This document shows positions 26,387 through 34,311 of a stretch of DNA of 64,000 bases, piece by piece. Positions within the stretch are counted from its first letter, which is position 1. Each line of letters begins with the position of its first letter. Source of the DNA: RYN-230 sp963837515 (GTDB taxonomy: Bacteria; Actinomycetota; Actinomycetes; Streptosporangiales; Streptosporangiaceae). The translations under genes and the position numbers were made by a program. A model generated the notes under the pieces. It made no database searches. It saw only the letters and a list, made by a program, of their open reading frames with translations, and was not told the DNA's origin. The stretch covers positions 186,001 to 250,000 of the forward strand of contig CAWINT010000013.1 of assembly GCA_963837515.1 (NCBI GenBank), read 5' to 3'.

Positions 26387-27529
26387 CTAGCAGCAGCCGG
26401 CCGGATGCTCGCCCGCCCACGCTGCGCCGAGCAGGCCCCGCAGCGCGGCGGCGTCGGCCGTCACCGGGTTGTCCGGCGGCACCACTGGCTCGATCAGCTG
26501 CGCCGCCTCGGCGACCTGATCGGCCCGCAGCCCGATGTCCCGCAGGCCGGCCGGGATCCCCTGCCCGTCGGCCAGGTCGCGCAGCGCGCCGGCCGGCCCG
26601 CCCGAGCCGTAGCCGGGGGCCGCGCCCGGCGCCCCGTCCCGGGCCGCCGCTGCCAGCGCCCGGCCGATCCGCGCGGCGGCATCCGGCACCCCGGGCGCGT
26701 TGAACGCGAGGACGTGCGGCAGCACGATGGCGTGCATCTCGGCGTGCGGCAGGTCGTAGCGGCCACCGAGGACGTGGCAGATCTTGTGGTGCAGCCCGGA
26801 ACCGGCGGCCGCGAACGCGGCACCGGCCAGGTACGCCCCGTACAGCAGGCGGCCACGCAGGTCCAGGTCGTCGGGCACCACGCGGACCAGCGGCAGTGCC
26901 CCAGCGAGGGCGCGGATGCCTTCTTCCGCAGCCAGCGACGTGACCGGGTTGCGGTTAGGCGCCCAGAACGCCTCGACGCAGTGCGCCATGGCGTTCAGGC
27001 CACTGGCCGCCGACAGCCCGGGCGGCAGCCCGAGGGTCAGTTCCGGGTCGTAGAGCACCACCCGGGGCAGCACCCGCAGGTCGGTCCCGGTGGTCTTGCG
27101 TTCTCCCTCGGTGAGTCCCCATACCGGGGTCACCTCGGAACCGGCGTAGGTGGTGGGCACGGCGATCACCGGGAGCCCGGTGACCAGCGCCACCGCCTTG
27201 GCCGTCCCGGTCGCCGATCCTCCGCCGATGCTCAGCAGGGCATCGGCTCCGGCGGACGCCGCCGCTGCGCGGGCCGCCTCGGCCACGGCCGCCGGGACGT
27301 GCGGGCGGACGCCGGTGAACACCCCGGCGACCCGGTCACCGAGCAGCTGGGCCAGGCCCTGGGCCACCGGTCCCGCGCTGTCCCCGGCGATCAGCAGGAT
27401 CCGGGTCACGCCGAGCCGCTGGACTTCGCCCGGCAGCCGCGTCCGGGCGCTGCCCGGACCGAAGACCACGCGGCCCGGCAGGGCGTCATAGACGAAGGAG
27501 GACACCTGTCCGCCGGGCTGTGTCGTCAT
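26387..27529 (-). CDS. Maleylacetate reductase (iron-type alcohol dehydrogenase family)
   Basis: 380 residues, ATG 27529. The fold opens with FVYDALPGRVVFGPGSAR, the standard start of maleylacetate reductases. The nucleotide-binding loop is SIGGGSATGTAKAVAL (about residues 98-113), followed by PTTYAGSEVTPVWGLTEGERK, and the helical domain has NAMAHCVEAFWAPN, GLHHKICHVLGGRYDLPHAEMHAIVLPHVLAFN (parts shown) with the family histidines. It reduces maleylacetate to 3-oxoadipate with NAD(P)H. It lies upstream of the dioxygenase with a gap of about 19 bases, so the two form a two-gene operon for the lower hydroxyquinol (resorcinol) route; no monooxygenase is nearby. Confidence 0.92.
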   Translation of the reverse strand: MTTQPGGQVSSFVYDALPGRVVFGPGSARTRLPGEVQRLGVTRILLIAGDSAGPVAQGLAQLLGDRVAGVFTGVRPHVPAAVAEAARAAAASAGADALLSIGGGSATGTAKAVALVTGLPVIAVPTTYAGSEVTPVWGLTEGERKTTGTDLRVLPRVVLYDPELTLGLPPGLSAASGLNAMAHCVEAFWAPNRNPVTSLAAEEGIRALAGALPLVRVVPDDLDLRGRLLYGAYLAGAAFAAAGSGLHHKICHVLGGRYDLPHAEMHAIVLPHVLAFNAPGVPDAAARIGRALAAAARDGAPGAAPGYGSGGPAGALRDLADGQGIPAGLRDIGLRADQVAEAAQLIEPVVPPDNPVTADAAALRGLLGAAWAGEHPAGCC

Positions 27530-27648
27530 GCGGACAAGTGTTCACCGGGGCGCACCGGTCCGGTAGATGTCCCACCCGGTTTTCCGCCCTTGGACACGCG
27601 GGCCCGGCCGGTGGCCGGCCCCGGCCGGCTACCAGCCGCCCGCGCGGG

Positions 27649-27813
27649 TCAGCGCCGGGACCGGCGCCGCGCGGTCCCGGTCAGCCGCAGCCCGAGGATC
27701 ACGATGACCGCGATCAGGGCCACCACGAACAGGAAGTGCAGCGCGGAGATGATCATGCCGATGAGCATGAGCGCCACGAACGCGGCGAGCACGATGAGCA
27801 GAATTCGTCCCAT
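27649..27813 (-). CDS. Small hydrophobic membrane protein (54 residues)
   Basis: A short frame from ATG 27813 to TGA 27649-27651, with GAGG four to five bases before the start. The protein opens MGRILLIVLAAFVALMLIG, continues with a second hydrophobic run (LHFLFVVALIAVIVILGLRL) and ends in a strongly basic tail (TARRRSRR). Two short membrane helices with a cytosolic basic tail fit the positive-inside rule. Small proteins of this kind are widespread in actinomycetes and have no defined role. It stands alone, downstream of the maleylacetate reductase promoter and upstream of a repeat tract. Confidence 0.72.
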   Translation of the reverse strand: MGRILLIVLAAFVALMLIGMIISALHFLFVVALIAVIVILGLRLTGTARRRSRR

Positions 27814-27933
27814 GCCTCAACGATATGCCAGATCTGGCCGCCGCGCGCCAGCCGCAAGCCACGCTGAACCGCCGCGCCAGCCAATTCACCGCCGCTCAAT
27901 CCGCCGACCGCCAGCCGGCTCCGCCCACCTCCC

Positions 27934-28023
27934 CCACCAGCCATCTCCCACCCCGGCCCCGCCACCAGCCATCCCGCACCCGGCCCCGCCACCAGCCATC
28001 CCGCACCCGGCCCCGCCACCAGC
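27934..28023. repeat. 27-base tandem repeat in an intergenic region
   Basis: Exact copies of a 27-base unit at 27961-27987 and 27988-28014, with a nine-base partial copy after and a degenerate 28-base copy before. The tract lies between the small membrane gene (minus) and the SPFH gene (plus). The unit is C-rich on the plus strand with CACCAGCCAT as its most recognisable part. No function evident. Confidence 0.88.
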
Positions 28024-28141
28024 GCCCCCATCTGATTCCCCCACCCGCCGGCCGCGCCTGGCCACCGTCTTTCCGTCCTGATGAAATAGATATCATTACG
28101 CTAAGATGGTGTTATCAGTTACGCCAGCGGAGGAGGGCCCG

Positions 28142-29206
28142 ATGGCCACGCACCGCCACGCACCGCCGAACCCAGAGACACCACACCGGCCGGTGCCGGA
28201 GCGCCCGGCAACCGGGGCAGGGCCGCTGGCCCCGGGCTCACTGCCGCCCGGGGCATTCCCAGCCGGGCCGCTCCCACCTGGGCCGGGCCTGCCCGATCCC
28301 GCGGCCGGTCAGTTGCGGCCAGCGCCGCGGCTGGCCGAGCGGTCCGCCGCCTCCGCGGCGGGCGTGCCGGTCCTCGTGGTCAGCATCGCGGCCCTACTGG
28401 TCGCGGTGGGACTGCTGGTGTTGATAAAGCCGGTAGGCGGCGCGGGGGCAGTGGTCCTGGGCGTGCTGGCCGTGCTGCTGGTGATCGCGGGCGTGCTCGG
28501 GCTGCGCGGCCTCACCCCGGTCGTCGCCGGTGAGGCCCGCGTCGCCCAGCTGTTCGGGCAGTACTCCGGGACGACGCGCGAACCGGGCCTGCGGTTCTTC
28601 AACCCGTTCACCGTCCGGCGCAAGGTCTCGACCCGGATCCGCAACCACGAGACCGCCGTCGCCAAGGTCAACGACGCGGACGGCAACCCGATCGAAATCG
28701 CGGCGGTGGTGGTCTGGCAGGTCAGCGACACCGCGCTGGCCCTGTACGCGGTGGACGACTTCGTGCAGTTCGTGACGACCCAGACGGAGACGGCGGTCCG
28801 GCACATCGCCACCAGCTACCCCTACGATTCTGGCGACCCCGGGCAGCTGTCGCTGCGCGGCAACGCCCAGGAGATCACTGAGCGGCTCTCGGCCGAGATC
28901 GCCGCGCGGGTCGCCGCGGCCGGCGTGATGATCATCGAGTCACGGCTCACCCGGCTCTCCTACGCGGCGGAGATCGCCCAGGCGATGCTCCGCCGCCAGC
29001 AGGCCAACGCGGTGGTGGCGGCCCGGCAGCGGATCGTCGAGGGGGCGGTGGGCATGGTGGATCTGGCGTTGCGGCGGCTGGAAGAGCAGGACGTGGTCGA
29101 GCTGGATGAGGAGCGGAAGGCGGCGATGGTGTCTAACCTGCTCGTCGTGCTGTGCAGTGAGCAGGCCACGCAGCAGGTGGTCAACACGGGGTCTCTCTAC
29201 CAGTGA
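28142..29206 (+). CDS. SPFH (band 7) domain protein
   Basis: 354 residues from ATG 28142; GGAGGAGGG lies just upstream, so this start is preferred to 28106. After a proline-rich cytosolic tail of about 75 residues come two adjacent hydrophobic segments (VPVLVVSIAALLVAVGLLVLI and VVLGVLAVLLVIAGVLGL, parts), then the SPFH domain: LFGQYSGTTREPGLRFFNPF, TRIRNHETAVAKVNDADGNPIEI (parts), VDDFVQFVTTQTETAVRHIATSYPYD (parts), IESRLTRLSYAAEIAQAMLRRQQA. The C-terminus is helical. Such flotillin/stomatin-like proteins scaffold membrane microdomains. It is followed after 46 bases by a ribbon-helix-helix gene, a pairing that recurs in actinomycetes, so the two probably work together. An AT-rich spot at 28085-28116 is the likely promoter. 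Confidence 0.9.
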   Translation: MATHRHAPPNPETPHRPVPERPATGAGPLAPGSLPPGAFPAGPLPPGPGLPDPAAGQLRPAPRLAERSAASAAGVPVLVVSIAALLVAVGLLVLIKPVGGAGAVVLGVLAVLLVIAGVLGLRGLTPVVAGEARVAQLFGQYSGTTREPGLRFFNPFTVRRKVSTRIRNHETAVAKVNDADGNPIEIAAVVVWQVSDTALALYAVDDFVQFVTTQTETAVRHIATSYPYDSGDPGQLSLRGNAQEITERLSAEIAARVAAAGVMIIESRLTRLSYAAEIAQAMLRRQQANAVVAARQRIVEGAVGMVDLALRRLEEQDVVELDEERKAAMVSNLLVVLCSEQATQQVVNTGSLYQ

Positions 29207-29252
29207 CCCCCCTTCCTGACCGGCTTCCCCGGGCGGAGAGGCAGGCGGCCGG

Positions 29253-29516
29253 GTGAGCGAACGCAAGAGCGTGCTGCTGCGGCTCGATCCCGCCGTGCAC
29301 GACGCCCTGGCCAGGTGGGCGGCGGACGAGCTGCGCAGCACGAATGCGCAGATCGAGTTCCTGCTCCGCCGGGCGCTGGACGAGGCGGGCCGGATGCCCG
29401 GTTCGGCCCGGCGGATGCGCGGCCGCGGCCGGCCCCGGGCCGGGCGCCCGGCCGCCCAACCGTCCGGGGCCGAACCGTCCGCGGCCGGCGCGGGCGACTC
29501 GCGGCACGACCACTAG
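29253..29516 (+). CDS. Ribbon-helix-helix (Arc-like) DNA-binding protein
   Basis: 87 residues from GTG 29253. SERKSVLLRLDPAVHDALARWAADELRSTNAQIEFLLRRALDEAG (parts) is a clear Arc/MetJ ribbon-helix-helix: a beta strand with alternating residues (KSVLLRLD), then two helices separated by RSTNAQIE. The last 35 residues are basic and proline-rich, probably disordered. Dimers of this fold bind DNA through the paired strands. It follows the SPFH gene closely, so it may regulate that gene or link it to DNA. It could also be read as an antitoxin-like protein, but no toxin gene follows; the next gene is a helicase. Confidence 0.82.
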   Translation: MSERKSVLLRLDPAVHDALARWAADELRSTNAQIEFLLRRALDEAGRMPGSARRMRGRGRPRAGRPAAQPSGAEPSAAGAGDSRHDH

Positions 29517-29559
29517 CCACCCTCATCCGCCGCGGTGCCGCTGGTAGCCTTCCGTCCCT

Positions 29560-31407
29560 GTGACTACTCCCGCTGCCGCGCCGGATGACGAGGACAGCCG
29601 GCCACCAGATCCCGTTCGGCCGGATCTGCTGTTGTCCTTGCGGGGCTGGCAGAAGGCTGCGTACCGGGAGTACTTCAGCCGCCCTCGGCGGGACTTCCTG
29701 CTAGTCGCGACGCCCGGAGCGGGCAAGACCGCGTGGGCGCTGACGGTCGCCGCCGAGATGCTAGCGCGGCGGGAGATCATGTCGGTGACGGTGGTCACCC
29801 CCACCGAGCACCTCAAGCACCAGTGGGCGGCCGCCGCGCACTACCTGGGCATCGCGCTGGACTCCTCGTACCGCAACTCCCAGGGCCGCGCCTCCGCTGA
29901 CTTCACCGGCGTGGCCGTGACCTACGCGCAGGTGGCCGCGCACCCGGTGCTGCACCGGCAGCGCACGCTGAACCGGCGGACGCTGGTGATCTTCGACGAG
30001 ATCCACCACACCGGGGACGCGCTGTCCTGGGGTGACGCGGCCCGCGAGGCGTTCGAGCCGGCCCGGCGGCGGCTGGCCCTGACCGGTACCCCGTTCCGCA
30101 GCGACGCCAACCCGATCCCGTTCGTGACCTACGCCCCGGACGCGGATGGCGGTAAGCGGAGCGTGTCCGACTACGTCTACGGCTACGGGCCGGCCCTGGA
30201 CGACGGCGTGGTCCGCCCGGTGATCTTCCTCGCCTACTCCGGCGAGATGCACTGGCGGACCCGGGCCGGTGACGAGATCACCGGCACTCTCGGCACCCCG
30301 ATGCTGCCCGACCAGCTGGCCCAGGCCTGGCGGACCGCGCTGAACCCGGAGGGCGAATGGGTCCAGCGGGTGCTGGAGGCCGCTGACAAGCGGCTCACCG
30401 AGGTGCGCCGCGGCATGCCCGACGCGGCCGGCCTGGTCATCGCCACCGACCACGAGGATGCCCGCGCCTACGCGGCGCTGCTGCGCCGGCTCACCGGGCG
30501 GCGCCCGGTCGTGGTGCTGTCCGACGACCCGGCCGCCAGCAAGAAGATCGCCGCGTTCGCGGAGTCGGACGAGCGGTGGATGGTGGCGGTGCGGATGGTC
30601 TCCGAGGGCGTGGACATCCCGCGGCTCGCCGTCGGGGTGTACGCCACCAGCGTCGGCACCGCGCTGTTCTTCGCCCAGGCGGTGGGCCGGTTCGTCCGGG
30701 CCCGGCAGCGCGGTGAGACGGCCTCGGTGTTCCTGCCGTCCATCCCGGTGCTGCTGGGTTACGCGGCCGAGATGGAGGCCGAGCGCGACCACGTGCTGCA
30801 GGCCCCGAGGCCGGACGCGGAGGAGCACGAACTGGCCGAGGCGCAGCGCCGCCGGGACACGCCCGATCAGCTGGGCGAGGCGCTGCCGTTCGAGGCGCTG
30901 CGGGCGTCCGCCCACTTCGACCGGGTGCTCTACGACGGTGCCGAGTTCGGCACGACCGCCGCGGAGGAGGACTTCCTCGGCCTGCCCGGGCTGCTGGACC
31001 CCGACCAGGTCGCGTTGCTGCTGCGCAAGCGCCAGGCGGAGCAGCTGCGTCAGCAGGTCCGGCCAGCCGGGCCGTCCCGTAGCGGGCCGGCCTGGGCCGC
31101 CGACGCCGCGACGGCCGCCCCGGCAGCCGGCGCCACCCCAGCCGGCCCCGCAGCCCGGCGGACCGCGACAGGACAGGCCGCCGGCGCCACCCCAGCCGGC
31201 CCGGTCACCCGGGAGAACCTGGCCGCGCTGCGCAAGGAGCTCAACGGGCTCGTCGGCGCCTGGCACCACCGGACCGGCCAGCCCCACGGCGTGGTGCATG
31301 CCGAACTGCGCCGGGCGTGCGGCGGCCCGCCGTTGCCGCAGGCTACCGCGGACCAGATCCGGGCCCGGATCGACATGATGCACCGCTGGGCGACCGCCCG
31401 CGGCTGA
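29560..31407 (+). CDS. DEAD/DEAH-box (superfamily 2) helicase
   Basis: 615 residues from GTG 29560. Motif Q/I region LRGWQKAAYREYF and Walker A ATPGAGKT (residues 50-57), Ia TVVTPTEHLKHQW, motif II DEIHH (146-150), motif III LTGTPFRSD, and in the second RecA domain motif V SEGVDIPRLAVGVYAT and motif VI QAVGRFVRARQ are all visible. The last 110 residues contain an alanine/proline-rich repeat linker and a small helical domain (ALRKELNGLVGAWHHRTGQPHGVVHAELRR, parts) resembling a separate C-terminal module. Single-gene proteins of this layout are conserved in actinomycetes. Substrate (DNA or RNA) is unknown. It lies 43 bases after the ribbon-helix-helix gene on the same strand. Confidence 0.9.
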   Translation: MTTPAAAPDDEDSRPPDPVRPDLLLSLRGWQKAAYREYFSRPRRDFLLVATPGAGKTAWALTVAAEMLARREIMSVTVVTPTEHLKHQWAAAAHYLGIALDSSYRNSQGRASADFTGVAVTYAQVAAHPVLHRQRTLNRRTLVIFDEIHHTGDALSWGDAAREAFEPARRRLALTGTPFRSDANPIPFVTYAPDADGGKRSVSDYVYGYGPALDDGVVRPVIFLAYSGEMHWRTRAGDEITGTLGTPMLPDQLAQAWRTALNPEGEWVQRVLEAADKRLTEVRRGMPDAAGLVIATDHEDARAYAALLRRLTGRRPVVVLSDDPAASKKIAAFAESDERWMVAVRMVSEGVDIPRLAVGVYATSVGTALFFAQAVGRFVRARQRGETASVFLPSIPVLLGYAAEMEAERDHVLQAPRPDAEEHELAEAQRRRDTPDQLGEALPFEALRASAHFDRVLYDGAEFGTTAAEEDFLGLPGLLDPDQVALLLRKRQAEQLRQQVRPAGPSRSGPAWAADAATAAPAAGATPAGPAARRTATGQAAGATPAGPVTRENLAALRKELNGLVGAWHHRTGQPHGVVHAELRRACGGPPLPQATADQIRARIDMMHRWATARG

Positions 31408-31426
31408 CCGGAGCCGGGCGGGGCCG

Positions 31427-32182
31427 CTATTTCGCCGACCAGCCGCCGTCCAGGGTGAACGACGCGCCGGTCGCCATCGCCGCCTGCGGGCCGGCCAGCC
31501 ACAGCACCAGGCTGGCCACTTCTTCCGGCTCGACCAGCCGCTTCACCGCGCTCTCGGCCAGCAGGACCGACTCCACGACCTCGCTCTCGCTGATGCCGTG
31601 CAGCCGGGACTGATCGGCGATCTGCCGTTCCACCAGGGGCGTGCGGACGTAACCCGGGCTGATGCAGTTGCTGGTCACCCCGCGCCCGGCGCCTTCCAGC
31701 GCGATCACCTTGGACAGCCCTTCCAGGCCGTGCTTGGCGGCCACATAGGCCGACTTGAACGCCGACGCGCGCAGCCCGTGCACCGAGCTGATGTTGATCA
31801 CCCGGCCGAACTCACGCGCGTACATGGACGGCAGCGCCGCCCGGGTGAGCAGGAACGGCGCCTCCAGCATGAGCCGCAGGATCCGGCGGAACATCTCCGG
31901 CGGGAACTCCGGTATCGGGGCGACGTGCTGGATGCCCGCGTTGTTGACGAGCACGTCCACCTCCAGCTGGAGCTCCTCCAGCGCGGTGACATCGGTGAGG
32001 TCCACCGGCCACGGCTCACCCCCGACGCCGACCGCGACCTCGGCCGCCCCGGCCTCGTCCAGGTCAGCCACGATGACGTGGGCGCCCGCCCCGGCGAGGG
32101 CCCGGGCACAGGCCGCTCCGATGCCGCTCGCCCCGCCGGTGACCAGGGCCCGCCGTCCGGTCAGCGCAACCGTCGAACTCAC
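31427..32182 (-). CDS. SDR family oxidoreductase, 3-hydroxybutyrate dehydrogenase type
   Basis: 251 residues from GTG 32182; a purine-rich GAGGGGG lies upstream and the protein then starts SSTVALTGRRALVTGGASG. The Rossmann TGxxxGxG motif is TGGASGIG, NNAG is present in VLVNNAGIQHVAPI, and the catalytic Ser-Tyr-Lys is spread over ISSVHGLRASAFKSAYVAAKHG. NAGIQHVAPIPEFP and VKRLVEPEEVASLVLWLA are close to D-3-hydroxybutyrate dehydrogenases that feed ketone-body/PHB metabolism. The 90 bases to the next gene form a divergent promoter region shared with an alpha/beta hydrolase, which may act in the same pathway (for example on a polyester or hydroxyacyl ester). That link is inference. Confidence 0.9.
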   Translation of the reverse strand: MSSTVALTGRRALVTGGASGIGAACARALAGAGAHVIVADLDEAGAAEVAVGVGGEPWPVDLTDVTALEELQLEVDVLVNNAGIQHVAPIPEFPPEMFRRILRLMLEAPFLLTRAALPSMYAREFGRVINISSVHGLRASAFKSAYVAAKHGLEGLSKVIALEGAGRGVTSNCISPGYVRTPLVERQIADQSRLHGISESEVVESVLLAESAVKRLVEPEEVASLVLWLAGPQAAMATGASFTLDGGWSAK

Positions 32183-32271
32183 CTGTCCCGCCCCCTCGGC
32201 GTCGTTGACACACTGTCCTACTGGACGGTAGTCCTGCAGCAACGCTGCCGGGGGATCCGGGGGAATGCCAG

Positions 32272-33360
32272 ATGCCAGCTGCCGCACCGCTGCCCGCGGG
32301 AGTCACCGCCACCGAGGTCACCACGTCCCGGCTGCGCACCAACGTGCTGCGATCCGGTCCGGCGGGGGCGGAGGCGCTGGTGCTCGTGCACGGCAACGTG
32401 TCCGCCGCCCGGTTCTTCGCCGAGGCGATGGCCGCGCTGGGCGAGCAGTACCACTGCGTCGCGCCGGATCTGCGCGGCTTCGGCCGGTCCGAGCCGGCGC
32501 CGGTGGACGCGCGGCGTGGTGTCCGTGATTTCGCCGACGACCTGCACGCGCTGCTGACCGGGACCGGGCTGGCGGACGGCGGACGGCGGGTCCACCTGCT
32601 CGGCTGGTCGCTCGGGGCCGGCGTGGCCCTGCAGTACGCGATCGACCATCCGGGCACGCTCGCCTCGCTGGTGGCAGAGAGCCCGATGTCGCCGTTCGGC
32701 TTCGGGGGTACCCGGGATCTCGCCGGGACCCCCTGCTGGGCGGACTTCGCCGGCTCCGGCGGCGGTACCGTCAGCCCCGAGCTGGTGCGCCGGCTCGCCG
32801 CGGGTGACCGCAGCGCGGACGACCTGGCGTCACCCCGCCAGGTACTGCGGAACCTGTACGGCCAGCCGCCGCTCCAGCTGTCCCCGGAGGTGGAGGACGC
32901 GCTGGTGGACGCCATGCTGGAGCTGGCCATCGGCGACGGCAACTACCCGGGCGACCAGGTGGCCTCGGCAAACTGGCCCGGGACCGCACCCGGCGCCCGT
33001 GGCGTCAACAACGCGATCTCGCCCAAGTACTGTGACCTGTCCGGTTTCGCGGACGCCGCGGACCGGCCGGACGTGCTGTGGCTGCGCGGCGACGCCGACC
33101 AGATCGTGTCCGACGCATCCCTGGTCAACCTCGGGCACCTCGGCGCGCTCGGGGCCGTGCCCGGCTGGCCCGGGCCGTACCTCTACCCGGCCCAGCCGAT
33201 GGTCGGCCAGATGCGCGCCGTGCTGGACCGCTACCAGGCGGCGGGCGGCCGGTACACCGAGCAGGTGCTGGCCGGCTGCGGCCACTCCCCGCACCTGGAG
33301 CGCCCGGCCGACTTCCTGGCCGCGGTCACCGGCTTTCTCGCCGAGCACCCCGTGCCGTGA
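32272..33360 (+). CDS. Alpha/beta hydrolase
   Basis: 362 residues from ATG 32272. The oxyanion strand is LVLVHGNVSAARFFAEAM, RGFGRSEPAPVDARRG follows, the nucleophile elbow is LLGWSLGAGVALQYA (serine near residue 120), an acid is likely in VLWLRGDADQIVSDASLVN and the histidine in LAGCGHSPHLERPADF. The cap region between residues 145 and 245 is long and carries MSPFGFGGTRDLAGTPCW. Divergent from the 3-hydroxybutyrate dehydrogenase-type SDR, with ninety bases between the starts, so the pair may be co-regulated. Substrate is unknown; a hydroxyalkanoate ester would fit the neighbour. Confidence 0.87.
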   Translation: MPAAAPLPAGVTATEVTTSRLRTNVLRSGPAGAEALVLVHGNVSAARFFAEAMAALGEQYHCVAPDLRGFGRSEPAPVDARRGVRDFADDLHALLTGTGLADGGRRVHLLGWSLGAGVALQYAIDHPGTLASLVAESPMSPFGFGGTRDLAGTPCWADFAGSGGGTVSPELVRRLAAGDRSADDLASPRQVLRNLYGQPPLQLSPEVEDALVDAMLELAIGDGNYPGDQVASANWPGTAPGARGVNNAISPKYCDLSGFADAADRPDVLWLRGDADQIVSDASLVNLGHLGALGAVPGWPGPYLYPAQPMVGQMRAVLDRYQAAGGRYTEQVLAGCGHSPHLERPADFLAAVTGFLAEHPVP

Positions 33361-33421
33361 CACCCGCCCGAGACGCTCCGGAAGTGTTGTCATTGCGACC
33401 AGTGTGGTTGGCACGTGATCG

Positions 33422-33467
33422 TGATCATGACTTAGGTGTCGTTCCAGCGACACCTAAGTCATGATCA
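33422..33467. terminator. Perfect 20-base inverted repeat (strong hairpin)
   Basis: Arms 33422-33441 and 33448-33467 are exact reverse complements (left arm begins TGATCATGACTTAGG) with a six-base loop, TTCCAG. It lies 61 bases after the hydrolase stop and, on the other strand, contains the last codons and stop of the membrane protein gene. It would form a very stable hairpin in both transcripts, so a bidirectional terminator is the simplest role. It has no T-tract. Its AT-rich arms stand out from the surrounding sequence and it may be one copy of a dispersed palindromic element. Confidence 0.8.
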
Positions 33468-33919
33468 TCAACTGTGGGGGTGGCGCGGGCGCGGCGGCGC
33501 TCGGACAGCCAGGACAGGACGGCGAAGACCGGGAGGGCCAGGGCGGTCAGCAGCGCGCAGCCGGTGAACGCGCTCTTGATGAACGCCCCGCCGACCCGGG
33601 CCACGCCGTAGTAGTAGCCGATCACCACCAGTACGAGCAGCAGGTACCCGCCGGCTGCGGTCCCGGTGACGTGCCGGGCCAGCCGGCCCCAGCGCAGCGG
33701 GACCGCGGGTGCCGCGGGCGGCCCGGCGGGCGGGCGGCCCGGAACCGCTGGTGCCGCGGGCGGCCCGGCGGGCGGGCGGCCCGGAACCGCGGGCTCCGCG
33801 GGCAGGCCGGCCGCTGCGGACCGCTGGTGCAGCCGCAGTCCGGTGCCCAAGGCGGCCATGATGATCAGGTAGCCCGCCACCATGGGGACGAAGTCCTGGC
33901 GGAGCAGGTGCGCGGACAC
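33425..33919 (-). CDS. Small integral membrane protein of unknown function (DUF6256-like)
   Basis: 164 residues. An N-terminal hydrophobic segment (FVPMVAGYLIIMAALGTGL) is followed by a proline/alanine-rich linker made of 14-residue repeats, then two more helices (GGYLLLVLVVIGYYYGVARV and ALLTALALPVFAVLSWL). GGAFIKSAFTGCAL between them is a conserved-looking loop. The last ten residues (DDHDLGVAGTTPKS) are encoded within the 20-base inverted repeat, so the natural C-terminus may have been replaced by the element. It starts nine bases after the next gene upstream and is co-transcribed with it. The DUF name is from memory of similar pairs and is tentative. Confidence 0.72.
   Translation of the reverse strand: MSAHLLRQDFVPMVAGYLIIMAALGTGLRLHQRSAAAGLPAEPAVPGRPPAGPPAAPAVPGRPPAGPPAAPAVPLRWGRLARHVTGTAAGGYLLLVLVVIGYYYGVARVGGAFIKSAFTGCALLTALALPVFAVLSWLSERRRARATPTVDDHDLGVAGTTPKS
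33702..33785 (-). repeat. 42-base tandem duplication coding a Pro/Ala linker
   Basis: Two near-identical 42-base copies (33702-33743 and 33744-33785) encode the 14-residue unit AVPGRPPAGPPAAP within the membrane protein. A third, degenerate copy follows. The unit is in frame, so the linker length can change without a frameshift. Confidence 0.88.
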
Positions 33920-33928
33920 GCCGGCCCC

Positions 33929-34162
33929 TCAGGCGCGGAGCAGGAAGTGCCAGCCGCGGACGAAGATGTGCCAGCCGAACCACAGCCACAGCGCGAACAG
34001 CGCCCACCGCCCGACCGGGTAACGCATCAGGGCCCGGAACACGTCGGACAGCGAGGGGATACCGCCGCTGACGTGGCTGAGCGCCAGGCCCTCCCAGGCG
34101 AACAGGGCACCGAACAGCACCGCCCACACGAGATATCCGAGCACCGGATGATGCGCCACCAT
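33929..34162 (-). CDS. Small membrane protein (DUF6186-like)
   Basis: 77 residues from ATG 34162, preceded by GAGGAGG. Two transmembrane helices are visible (VLGYLVWAVLFGALFAWEGLAL and WALFALWLWFGWHIFVRG, parts), separated by SDVFRALMRYPVGR. The conserved tryptophans and the HIFVRGWHF ending fit an actinobacterial family of two-helix proteins often found beside the preceding gene. Function unknown. The downstream gene begins nine bases after its stop, so they form an operon. Confidence 0.78.
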   Translation of the reverse strand: MVAHHPVLGYLVWAVLFGALFAWEGLALSHVSGGIPSLSDVFRALMRYPVGRWALFALWLWFGWHIFVRGWHFLLRA

Positions 34163-34311
34163 GACCTCCTCGGCTGCGCCGCGGCCAGCGGGAACGCGGC
34201 CCTGCCCACGGTCTATCACCCGGGGCCGCGGCCCGCTGCGGTCCGCACGGTCGGCGCCCGTGGCTAGGCTGCTGCCGTTCCCGCTCGCCCCCGGAGGGAG
34301 GCCGGCCCACC

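Noticed and set aside
27934..28023. A CRISPR array
   Set aside because: The units are directly abutting tandem copies with no spacers.
33422..33467. A CRISPR-like unit
   Set aside because: It is a single inverted repeat without direct-repeat spacing or cas genes.
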